A stretch of DNA of 64,000 bases. Source: Leptodontidium sp. MPI-SDFR-AT-0119. Taxonomy: Eukaryota; Ascomycota; Leotiomycetes; Helotiales; Leptodontidiaceae. The stretch is from assembly GCA_020726505.1 (NCBI GenBank), contig JAHLEZ010000002.1, forward strand, positions 4,402,001-4,466,000. Direction: 5' to 3'. Within the stretch, counting starts at the first letter, position 1. Every line of letters begins with the position of its first letter. The notes under the pieces are model-generated. The model was not told where the DNA came from and did no database searches. It saw only the letters and a program-made list of their open reading frames with translations. Below, one piece after another: positions 34,420 through 43,950 of the stretch. The position numbers and the translations under genes are program-made.

Positions 34420-35789
34420 CTAACACCTCCCCCAAACACCCCAATCAACCTCCCTCCTAACCGCAAGAATGACATCCCTCCCCCACCCCCTCATCCACAG
34501 ATCCCTCCTCAGCGAATGCAGCAGCACGCCATAGTGCGCAAGCACCACCAGCGCCATAGGGCTCTTCTTCCTCATCTCATCCATTTCATTTTTTTTCAAC
34601 ATGATCGGACACGGCAGCACCACCATCTTGGCATTCGGGCGTTCGCGCGCGCGCAGGATTCCACAGCGAAGGTCTTTGATGGCGGAGTGATAAGACGCAC
34701 GTAAGCGCGCATCGGGGGTGCTGAGGTTGTTTTGCGTGGTGAGGATGGTGAGTGTTTCTTCGATGGCGGGGGCTAGTGGGAGAGGAGCATAAGCGCCGTT
34801 TCCCGGTGATGAAGAATATGATGATGAAGATGATGGTGAGTATGCTGGGTTCGTACGCAAGAAAGGCGCGAACTCGCTCTCCATGAGCCAGTGATTCCCT
34901 TTCTCGATAATTATAGCTATACCTCCCAGCAGGGTGAAGAGGTCTATGATCTCAACCAAGGGGTCATTTATCTGATCTGCCAGCGCGGAGAAGGATAGAT
35001 TCCGTGACCCGAAAGCGTATACGGGGACTAGACAGGCGAATGCGAAGAGGGCTGTCACGTTCTCGGATGTGATGTTGAGGAGATGCCGTCGGAAGCTTTC
35101 GAGACCGGTGGGGTGGTGGTGGAGAGCTACTTTGCTGTGGAGTGCTGAGGGGTAGAGGAGGCCTAGGTGGAGAGCTGAGACGGAAAAGACGCCTGAGAGG
35201 AGGAAGTCGTGCTTGAATGCTAGTGCGGGCACGACGTCTCGCCATATAGGCACGCAGTCTGGGGAGTCGGAAATGCTCTTTGATGTTGAGGCTCCATAGT
35301 TGTAGATCAGTCGGAGGATATCTTGACTGTCGTCCTGTAAGACGTACGCGGCTGAAAGATTGGCGCTCACTGGGCCTTTGCGGCAGAAAATGGATTCGTA
35401 GTCAGGCGCTTTTGGGGCTTCTTGTACTGTGATGATGGACCTGTTGCGTTCAAACTCGAAGGGGGGGATGGAAGGGGCGGCGGCTGGGATTCCACTAAAT
35501 GAGCAGAGCTCTCCTCGTTTGGTGCATTTAGCGCTGTTCAAGACTTTAGCAAGTGTAATATTCAACTTCTCAGGATCAGAACAAGGAACTGATCCCAGAG
35601 CCCGGGTCATGGAGGATTTTAGGGTGAGAAAGGACATACCATCTTGGTTTCCCCTCATCGCACTATTTTGACAATCAGTTATGCTCTCTCTGAAAGTATG
35701 GGATAAAAATAGTGAGCCACCTTGGTCTTTCTTCTTTTACATTGGACACATCCATTCCTGGTCTTGGAATGAAACCTCCGGGAAGCCAT
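34420..35789 (-). CDS. Zn2Cys6 transcription factor, sterol-uptake-control (UPC2)-like
   Basis: Three exons are inferred: 35721-35789, 35640-35662 (23 nt) and 34420-35533, giving 401 residues. Joining them reveals a complete Zn2Cys6 finger: the first exon ends with CVQCKRRKTK, the micro-exon adds CDEGKPR plus two bases of a Cys codon, and the third completes that Cys and adds AKCTKRGELCSF. The spacing is CX2CX6CX6CX2CX6C. The N-terminus MASRRFHSKTRNGC resembles UPC2-type regulators (R-R-x-H-x-K-x-R-x-G-C). The remainder is a helical regulatory region (for example DILRLIYNYGA, SVSALHLGLLYP, IIDLFTLLGGIAIIIEKG) with a Ser-rich insertion. It is probably a nuclear DNA-binding regulator; targets are unknown. 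The first donor, GTGGCT, is weak. Confidence 0.82.
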
Positions 35790-36089
35790 GTTTTGTCAAC
35801 ACGATACAATATGTGCCCCAGTCCAGCTCGCACACAGTGATGCGATGAGGTCCAGATTCGGGGTTGTCCGACCACACTTCTTAGATAGTTCCTAATATGA
35901 GATGGAGATGATAAGCGATGGTTGTTGCCTCATGCGGCACATTCGTAACATCCATTCAATTGAGCCTGTTGATGCCCATGCAATGCTGATCACCTGACCT
36001 GAAAGGTCGCTTCGGTTGTAAACATCCCGTTTCGATTTTGAAGTACTGTACACTTATTATACAAGGTTCTTCATATCCAGTATGAGATG
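35790..36089. other. Intergenic region
   Basis: This contains the promoter of the Zn2Cys6 gene and the 3' end of the SET gene. No other feature is recognised. Confidence 0.35.
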
Positions 36090-37107
36090 TCAATTCATGC
36101 TCCCGACTCTGCGGACGATCTCAAGGCTTTTCCCATACTCTGTATGATCCTCGCCAAAGCAGTCCTTGTCCAGCTCCTTTGCCAGCGCCGCGCATTTCAA
36201 AGCCTCTTTCGGCTTGTGAAGAGCTGTATTTATGTTGACAGCTTCCATATACCTATTAAGTAGAATTAGAGAACATCCCTGCATCAACCAGGTCGGGAAC
36301 TTACATGCTCGACAGCTCCTTGCCCGCAATCCCTTCACCCTCATAGAGTTCGATATACGCCATGATCGTTTCCAACTCAGCCTCTTTATCCGAAACATCT
36401 CCAACCATAGGCCTCTCAACAAAAGCTTTCAACAGCTCCCCCATCGCTATCCGCTTCTCCTCACCATCCTTGCCTCTCTTCCCACTCATATCACACGCCG
36501 GACACGCACATTCGAATCCATACCCCCTACTCAACTTCTCCACCCTAACGTCCCTCAACTGTCCACTCTCCAGTAGATAATTCAAGCTAACCTCCTCATC
36601 CGCCTCGATATCCCGCGTAGCATGGACGTTGAACCTCCCCAACCCCTCATGAAAATTCCCCTGCGCGTTCGGCAAACACGAATGGTTGATCCTCGCTATC
36701 TTGGGAAACAGAGCAATCCCCAGCTTCGCCCCGATGCTGAAAGAGTTGCTGCGAAAGATACTCACAACCTCCACGTGATCCGATATCGAATTCCTCTTAT
36801 TCGCTGTCGCGAATGCTGTCTTCCCCTGGAAAGCGCTTAGGACTGTCGATATGGTTGTCTTGGCAGTGTGGATAAGCGCTACAGACCATCTCATGAGATC
36901 CAGTTCTCTGGTCCGGAACGAGCTCAATGCCATGAGGGCATCTCGGTCTTGCGTGCTGAGCAGCTTGACAGCAGGGTAGAGACTGCCGACATTGTCAGAT
37001 TGGATAGTTAGGAGTGGCCGTTCGGAAAAGATGCGTGTCCCTCGCGGAATGAGTTTCTTTGCGAAGACGCCTAAGCCTTTGGCTCCTGCGGTGCGGATAT
37101 CGATCAT
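36090..37107 (-). CDS. SET-domain protein (SMYD-like lysine methyltransferase family)
   Basis: Two exons, 36305-37107 and 36090-36252, give 321 residues. The SET fold begins at residue 3 (DIRTAGAKGLGVFAKKLIPRG), with the active-site knot INHSCLPNA, a second SET element (DEEVSLNYL) and a post-SET cysteine cluster FECACPACDMSG. A C-terminal helical region like a TPR follows (KEALKCAALAKELDKDCFG). This arrangement is common in fungal SET proteins of SMYD/'SET5-like' type, many of which modify non-histone targets; there is no MYND finger. The protein is short for the class but has the essential motifs. It is divergent from the PNPOx-like gene, 640 bases away. Confidence 0.85.
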
Positions 37108-37747
37108 TGATGGAGTGACGATGTCGTGTGCTCTGTTTCCCCTTTCATGGTGGAGGTTCTACAGAGAAGAACGGAAATTGCGGAGGTTTTCGCCGCGCCC
37201 GCGACGGGGAATATTGAGATTTCGGGATTTTCATGGTTTGGAGGGTTTGAAATTCGTGGGAAGTTTTGTTCTGTTGTTTAGTTAATATTATGGTATTTTG
37301 TATTGATGGAAAGGAGTTTTACGATGTAAACAAAGGAGGATGGAGCAAGTCATTCTTGCCTAAGGCTTAAATAGGGGTCCAGGACGAATCAATTTGATTG
37401 GTCTGCTTCGCCTCGGCAAGCCGCACCCCCACCTCAAACTTCTCATCTGCAACCAAACACCACAAGTCAGAATTTAAAGGGTGGTAAATAAACAGCAGTA
37501 TTCTTCGCCAGCGTTACTCGGCTTTGCGATCTGCACAATTTGCGTACATCTTTTGATCCCAAGCACGTAAGCCCGGTATCGGAATCGGTCAAACTATTAG
37601 GTACAGCTACCCCACTTTCGGTGACTCTGAGCTCTGTGATTCTGTTCAGTCAATAAGACACCAACGACAACAAAGTCAATTACACAACTTCTTCTTCATC
37701 CTCATTCAATAACCCCAACTCCTCAAATCCCCAAACCCAACACAGCA
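37108..37747. promoter_or_regulatory. Divergent promoter region, SET gene / PNPOx gene
   Basis: These 640 bases separate two start codons facing apart and therefore hold both promoters. The last 100 bases before 37748 are C/A-rich, like a fungal 5' leader. No known motif is claimed. Confidence 0.45.
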
Positions 37748-38655
37748 ATGGGAGCCTTCTACGAAACCATCCCCAAAAGCCTCATAGCCTGGATCCTCGA
37801 ACAAAAAGTATTCTGGATAGCATCCGCACCCCTCTCAGCATCAGGCCACATCAATGTCTCCCCAAAAGGCGGGCAATATTTCGGGATCGTCGACCCCCAA
37901 ACTTTCTGGTACGTCGACCTCACCGGTTCAGGTGTAGAAACGCTCTCGCACCTCCAAGAACCGGGGAATGGACGCATTACCGTGCTCTTCAACGCCTTTG
38001 AAGGTGCGCCCAAGATCGTGAGACTTTGGGGTTGGGGAGAGGTGTTGGAGTACGGGACGGAGAAGTATCTCGATTTCGTGAAGGAGAATGAGGTCAAGAC
38101 TATCGCGGGCACAAGGGCGGTTGTCGTCGTGCATATCCATCAGGTCGGGAGCTCGTGTGGGTTTAGTATGCCGTATTATGATTTCAAGGATTTCAGACCG
38201 ACGTTGAATGAGTTCTTTGAGAAGAGGGTTGCTGCTGAGGAGGCGGGGAATAAGAAGGATGGGATTGAAAAGTAAGTCTCTTCCTTCCACTTCCCCTCTT
38301 TCTCTCCCTTCCTTTTACATAATGATGAAGTGTCTTGAAGGAAACGAAGTTGCGCGATTTGAGATGGATAGTATGTTAATCGAGACATAGTTATTGGGCC
38401 TTCAAGAACTCGGAAAGCATGGATGGTCTCCCCGGCATGCGTCGTGCTGTTGAGACGAGTAAGAAAGAGAACATCAAGCCGATCAAGAAGATGGTGGGTC
38501 CGTATGCGCTAGATGTCAGACCTCGTCGTAATTCCACGCGCGAGAACATCTCGCAGGTTGGCATCGTACTGGCGGCTTTTTGCTTAGGTCTTGTTGCGCA
38601 GTATGGCTGGTGGTATCTTAATCCTCAGACACAGACGCAGGCTTGTAGGGTTTGA
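37748..38655 (+). CDS. Pyridoxamine-5'-phosphate-oxidase-like flavoprotein with C-terminal membrane anchor
   Basis: Two exons, 37748-38271 and 38391-38655, give 262 residues. The first 150 residues have the split-barrel FMN-binding pattern of the pyridoxamine-oxidase superfamily (KVFWIASAPLSASGHINVSP, FWYVDLTGSGVETLSHL, NGRITVLFNAFEGAPKIVRL), with a GFSMPYY segment near residue 140. Substrate is unknown; fungal relatives are annotated only as PNPOx family. After the intron the protein has a basic linker (KKENIKPIKKM) and one hydrophobic segment (VGIVLAAFCLGLVAQYGWWY), which predicts a tail anchor in the ER, mitochondrial outer or peroxisomal membrane. The second exon is frame-consistent, with a GTAAGT donor. 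Confidence 0.82.
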
Positions 38656-40506
38656 GAAGGGCGGTGTGTGATTGAGCGTGGAGCATGTTTGTGGGGACTT
38701 GGAGGCGTAAATTTTATTTTGTTAGACAGTTTTACGGCTTTGCTTTTCGTTGGCTAGAGCATGAGGGTCTACCGTGGACGCATTAGATTGAGTCAGCACC
38801 TGGTCACCAGAAATCTGGATCGGGGAAGTGTGTAGTCAGTCATAGTTAAACACGCAAATACGCTCAGAAAGTCAACATCTCAATTGTGGATACCTATGTT
38901 TTGAAAATTAGCGAGCTGCCTCAGGAGAAGCGAGGAACGAAAAACAATAAAACCAACGGCAAATAGCAGTGTGAAAGCGAACTTCAAGCTGGGGGCAGAC
39001 TCCAGCACTCAACGCAAGACGCTTAACGTCGAATCCAATCTTGGACACCAACAGTTTGGGGGTGGGGAGCGTGCTGGGGATCCGCAAACAACGATAGGGT
39101 CAAGCAGTTCATAACAACATGGATTCCGGTGGAGATGAGTCGATAAAAAATACCTAGGTGAGTAATAATGATGATAGGGCGTAATTGAACATGACGATAA
39201 TTAGTTTTTATTTCTATCAAGCAATCAAGTCAAGCCATAGGCAACGACCAGACAATTGACAACAGCTAAACTACAATCACCACCAGCGAGCCCAAATCTC
39301 AAGCTAAGCAATCCCTCAAAACCATCAGAAATTTGAGAACCAACACAAGACAGCACAGATAACGTTCGTCGAATCCAACCGCTCAAAGCAAAACGTGTGC
39401 TCATTCCTCACTCGCTCCCATATGCTATGGGGATGTATCTTCTGCCAGGCTAGTTGATGAATATCACAACAATCACCTTGTCTTTTATATCACACGTACT
39501 CTCCCCACCCTCTCGTCTGAGCACGAGAGTCATATTGGTGAATGCCAAGGAACTCTTGCAAGCCAGAAAATCAATACTAAAACTACAGTATTGAAAACAC
39601 CTTCCACAACCAGCCACTTGATTTTAGTCAACCCATGGAGATACTTCCAAATACAACGCATATGATGCTGCTCGCTTTCTCAGGTAATTGCAAAGAAGGG
39701 GATAAAAGCAAAATCTTACACATATGTTAATGCGATCCCGGGAGCAAAAATCGCCAGAGTACCTAAAAAAGATATCAGAATAGAAATCAAGAAAATGTTC
39801 GCGATTGTCAAAGTAGTCACCAAGGACAAGTTTGAACCGGGTAGTTCACCCCAAATGCACTTCCTGGTGATTATGACTGAGGTCGAGAAACGAACCAAAG
39901 TTGAACCAGGAAAGCTTACCCATGGAGCTTGGAAATACGCTGTGTTCAAGAATATCTTTGACATTAGGAGTTCAATTTTGTGAAAGCTCGGAGAAGAGTA
40001 GAATAGACTTGCCGGTTGGAAAATGATAACGAATCGAAGCCTGACAGCGAGCGGAGATTAAACAGGAAAGAAGGTTAGGAGCTTGAAGAGCTGTAGTTAA
40101 CATGGTCCGTCTACCCCTCATGACATACGTGTTGGACAATGTATAGGTATTGATTGGTAGTCTCCTTGATATATTGCCTGGATCCTGCGTCTACACCTGT
40201 AGCAGGATTGTGTTCTTTTTGCATGGCGAAGGCAATGGGTCTGAATTTGGAAACACATATATACATCTCACATCTGTTGAATAGTCTTCAAAGAGTAGAG
40301 ATATGTTGTGCCAAAACTAAGACTGTAGAAGTCAACTCCAGAATAGTAAAAACTCTCAGTCGAAGGGAACGCAAATTGAATGGAGAGGAGCATTATTTGC
40401 ATGGTATTATACACCTTCGCTGCTGGCACGACTCCCTAACCACCTGAAGCATCAAATCATCAATCATCCTCGCATATCGCCATATGGTCCCCCAGAATCC
40501 CATTAT
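38656..40506. other. Gene-poor region
   Basis: No gene is supported with confidence. On the minus strand, ATG at 39964 opens MSKIFLNTAYFQAPW followed by a GTAAGC donor-like site, and two or three short intron-like segments follow, so a small multi-exon membrane or mitochondrial protein is possible. I could not assemble a frame-consistent model. Confidence 0.35.
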
Positions 40507-41123
40507 TTACTTTCCACCAAACCAGGAAGAGATGCCGCTCTTGGCCTTTGCTGCCTCGGTCTCAATCTTCTTGTCTGCTGCATCGATCTTCTTCATTGTC
40601 TCTGCGCCAGCCTCTTTACGATATTGATCGAACTTGTTCTCGGCTTTAGCTAGCTCTGCTTTGCTCTTCTCGACCTGGGATAATAGTTAGCGATGCTCGT
40701 TTTGGAGCTGGGTTGGGGGGGAAAGAAGCTTGAAGGTATCATCGATGACACTGGAATATCACAGTAGTGCTCATGATTCTAGTTTCTAGAATAGCCCTTG
40801 AAGATAAGGAAAGTATGTCGAGTGTACTTACAGCAGAGTCAAGCTTTGCGCCAGCTTCACTTGCCCACTTCTCCCCCTCCTTCTGAGCTTCCTTAGTACG
40901 TCCTGGGATCTCCGACTTGATCTTTGCAGAAGCACGAGACAGATCAGCTAGTATGAAGTCAGTTCATGTGCCTTCGAAGTATCGTGCTAGATCCGAGTAA
41001 CATACCTTCGACTTGCTTCTCCGCAACCTTTGGGTTTCCACCAGCGTTGTAGAGGTAATAGCCAACACCACCTGCGGCAGCCAGGGTGATGAGAAGAGGC
41101 GCTCTAGACTTTGGTTGAGCCAT
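40507..41123 (-). CDS. Small membrane-anchored helical protein, 'calcofluor white hypersensitive'-like
   Basis: Three exons, 41006-41123, 40832-40947 and 40507-40674, are frame-consistent and give 133 residues. The N-terminus carries one hydrophobic segment (APLLITLAAAGGVGYYLYNA), then GGNPKVAEKQVE. The rest is a Lys/Ala/Glu-rich helix (ASAKIKSEIPGRTKEAQKEG, AETMKKIDAADKKIETEAAK) resembling LEA-type proteins, ending GISSWFGGK. Similar fungal proteins are often named calcofluor white hypersensitive protein; that name comes from memory and says little about function. It is probably a mitochondrial or ER single-pass protein. It lies divergent from the DysF gene. Confidence 0.65.
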
Positions 41124-41921
41124 TGCTGAGTGTGATTAAGAGAGGAATTAACGTTTCTTGGGAGAAAGTCGAAGGGTTCAGGATGTCAAACCGTCAGTAT
41201 TGTTGTGGTGTGAGGAAGAAAGACGAGACGAGACGAGACAACACGAGATGGAGATGCGGAGGAAGAGGAGACAACCACCGGCATTGTTGTGAGAGGGCAG
41301 GTGGGCTGCTGATTGGTTGGTAAGGTCGAAGGAGCTCTTTCCATGCAGCTTCCCCACACCACAACCGGAAATGCACACCACGTCATAGCCATTGGAGAAG
41401 CGAGGAAGTCACTCACTCCACTCCCGTCCATCGGATCAACAGATGGCCCGTGATTCCAGCTGTGTCCCAATCCCAATCCCGTCTGTGTCCTCCTGGCTTT
41501 GAGTTCCCACTATGGCTGGCCCCTTCAGGTCTGGACGCAATTCAAAGTTGGCAGATCGGGCAGATCATTTGGTGAAGTTTGTCCCACGCGTCATCGACCT
41601 GGGCAGAGGTACAGCCTCCTTCTGAAGTTCTGATCATGAACGTGTGTTGCTCTGGAGGCAACAAAGCTAATTGCAAACAGGAAGCCGCTAATAAGGTAGG
41701 TCGACGAGCTAGAAGCGTTTCGTTCTAGGCGTCTGGATCATACGAATCGTCAAGAAGGTCAACATTGTTATTTCACTCATTCAATTCCTTTGATTGTCTG
41801 TACCGTCCTAGAATCACTTCTCGATTGTGGATCGGTTGAGTCTCCATTGCTACTACGGCAAGATCACGACCAGCTTCCACAGCTGCAACGCCCTTCCAGG
41901 ATGCTGTTGCATTCGTAGGAC
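41124..41921. promoter_or_regulatory. Divergent promoter region
   Basis: These 798 bases separate the small helical protein gene from the DysF gene, transcribed away from each other. GACGAGACGAGACGAGACA near 41222-41240 is a short tandem repeat of GACGA/GACGAGA. No factor site is assigned. Confidence 0.4.
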
Positions 41922-43490
41922 ATGTCTATCCTACACTCTTCAACTCGTCGACCATCGCCCCTGAAGGACACCGATTATGATCATGAAATCGACCTCATCG
42001 ACCATACGCGGCCAGAAAGTCCAGAGGTAGCTCGCAGTCGCTCTGCGGGCGAAAGACCCCTTTCTCCAGGTAAGATACTCCCCACTCGCTTCTGATAAAA
42101 CACTCTGCGAATTGGAGAATTGGAGAACTGACGATGCCTAGGTGTTGTCTCAGACTCCTCTTCGCGACGACATAGCGATGCACCTCTTCGAAAACATACC
42201 ACCCCACTACGCTTAAGGCAGGAACTCACAAAGAGGAAATACTCGAAATACCAGGACCGCAGATTGGGGCAAGCTGAGGGATCTGATGGAGGGGAGCCCG
42301 ATAATGAGACAACCGGAGAGGTTGACCATGTGCAGGTAGATGGAGAAGAAGCAGAAGCAGAGGAACGGGGTCGGACGAGAGATAATGGCGCGGCAAAGAA
42401 ACCGAAACAGAGCACTGACTCTGTGATTGACATTCTGTACGAGAATCAACGCGGGGGATTTCTATGTGGGATGCCCCTCTTTTCGTCTAGTGCTCTTGGG
42501 AATCTGGATCCATCTCCCTGGACCAACTGTGCACAGAAAACCAGCGCTACGAATATCACGAATGCACAGGTTCCAGATCCATCATGGGAATGGGCTTGGC
42601 CGGAATGGCATATTAATCACACGGATGAGGTTGACGAGGACGGCTGGGAATATTCTTTCATGTTCTCCAAGAAGTTCTCATGGCATGGGAAATCTTGGTA
42701 CAGCTCTTTTGTACGTCGGAGAGCTTGGATACGAAAACGGGTGAAGAAGAGCACTGGATACCGAGTCAATGAGGGACATATGCTTAATTCGGACTACTTT
42801 ACCATCCACCCAGCAGAATTGCGGGGGTCCAGTCGTGGTTCTACGACAGAAAGCCAGACGAAACGTTTCAGTACCATATCGCGGCGAGAGGTGGAGGAGG
42901 GTATTGTCGTGGAAGAAATTCAGGACATTGGGACACTGTTGAAAGCACTCCGCTTGGCTCGAATCGACCGGGAGAAGACAGAAGCTGTAGAAAGCTTCAT
43001 TCAGCATGGTGGGGATGACCTCTATTATCTGAGAGACCACATGCACGAGATTATGGGAATGTTCATATTCCAGGCCTCACGCAGATTGCTCTTGAGTCAC
43101 ATCCTTCAGATTTTCGACCAAGCATCCGAAGAGAATGAAAGGGCTGAAAAGAGCGAGGTGGACCCTGCCAAAAAGAGACGCTTAGAGAACCTCGAAGCAG
43201 CCGTAAAACATGCCGATGAAGAGGTCAAGAAACTGGAATTCTGGAGCGATGTGAAGGACATGGCGGAGAAAGGGGAAACCAAAGGAGCAGTGGATGAGAG
43301 TCAAGGTTGGGATCATGGGTGGATTGGCTTAGACAACAGCGCTCCAAAGGACGTATTTTCAGCCCAGAAACTCCCTGGAGGCGATAGTTGCCAGGACGGG
43401 GAAGGAAATGGGACGGCTATTTTATCAAAGGAAAATGGGCAGGCGAATGGTAAGGCAAATACAAAGGGAAAGGGCAAGGCAAAGGAGTAG
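41922..43490 (+). CDS. DysF (dysferlin/peroxin) domain protein, Mug65/Spo73-like
   Basis: Two exons, 41922-42069 and 42142-43490, give 498 residues. The N-terminus is hydrophilic and disordered. From about residue 149 to 245 it shows the peroxin/dysferlin fold: YENQRGGFLCGMPLFSS, WEWAWPEWHINH, DGWEYSFMFSKKFSWHG and RRRAWIRKR, with the Trp and Arg spacing of DysF-N and DysF-C. The C-terminus is a charged helix ending in a Lys/Gly-rich tail. Fungal relatives include meiotic Mug65/Spo73 and the peroxins Pex30-32, which act at the prospore membrane or ER/peroxisome contacts. No transmembrane segment is visible here, so it is more like the soluble Spo73/Mug65 type. Confidence 0.82.
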
Positions 43491-43950
43491 AATCCTGGAG
43501 TAGGCGTTGGGAGGGCGGAGCATAACATCATAGCCGGAATTGTATTGAAATATCACAAACAATGTTGTGAGACGGACTCCTGATATTGGACGTCCACTTG
43601 AAATCAAGCCGATCCACCTCACAATGTTCAAGGCGAGTGTGAAACATTTTGAAATGTTGTTCTACTTTGCCGATTCTGGACATTATCACTAGATATGCGT
43701 TCCACATATGCAAGATGGGTCAATTCTAAGTGCACGACGTTTAAGTAAATATCAATGTCCAAATTTGCTGTATACATCAAAATACTATCAACAAGTCATC
43801 GGCAAAAATAAGGGGCGAGCTTGAGGCTAATCGAGTCCGCCGGCTTTTCTTCGGTTCAATATGGGTTGTTCCCCGAAATATTTTGAAGATTGAGAAGATC
43901 CTCAACAACAACAGCAACACCAAAATAGAAGAATGCCCAAATTATAGCGA
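43491..43950. other. Intergenic region
   Basis: This lies between the DysF gene and the PPR-like gene on the same strand. No feature is recognised. Confidence 0.4.

Noticed and set aside
39716..39964. Minus-strand 82-residue hydrophobic frame starting MSKIFLNTAYF
   Set aside because: Read through, it crosses apparent splice donors; spliced versions were not frame-consistent, so no gene is called.
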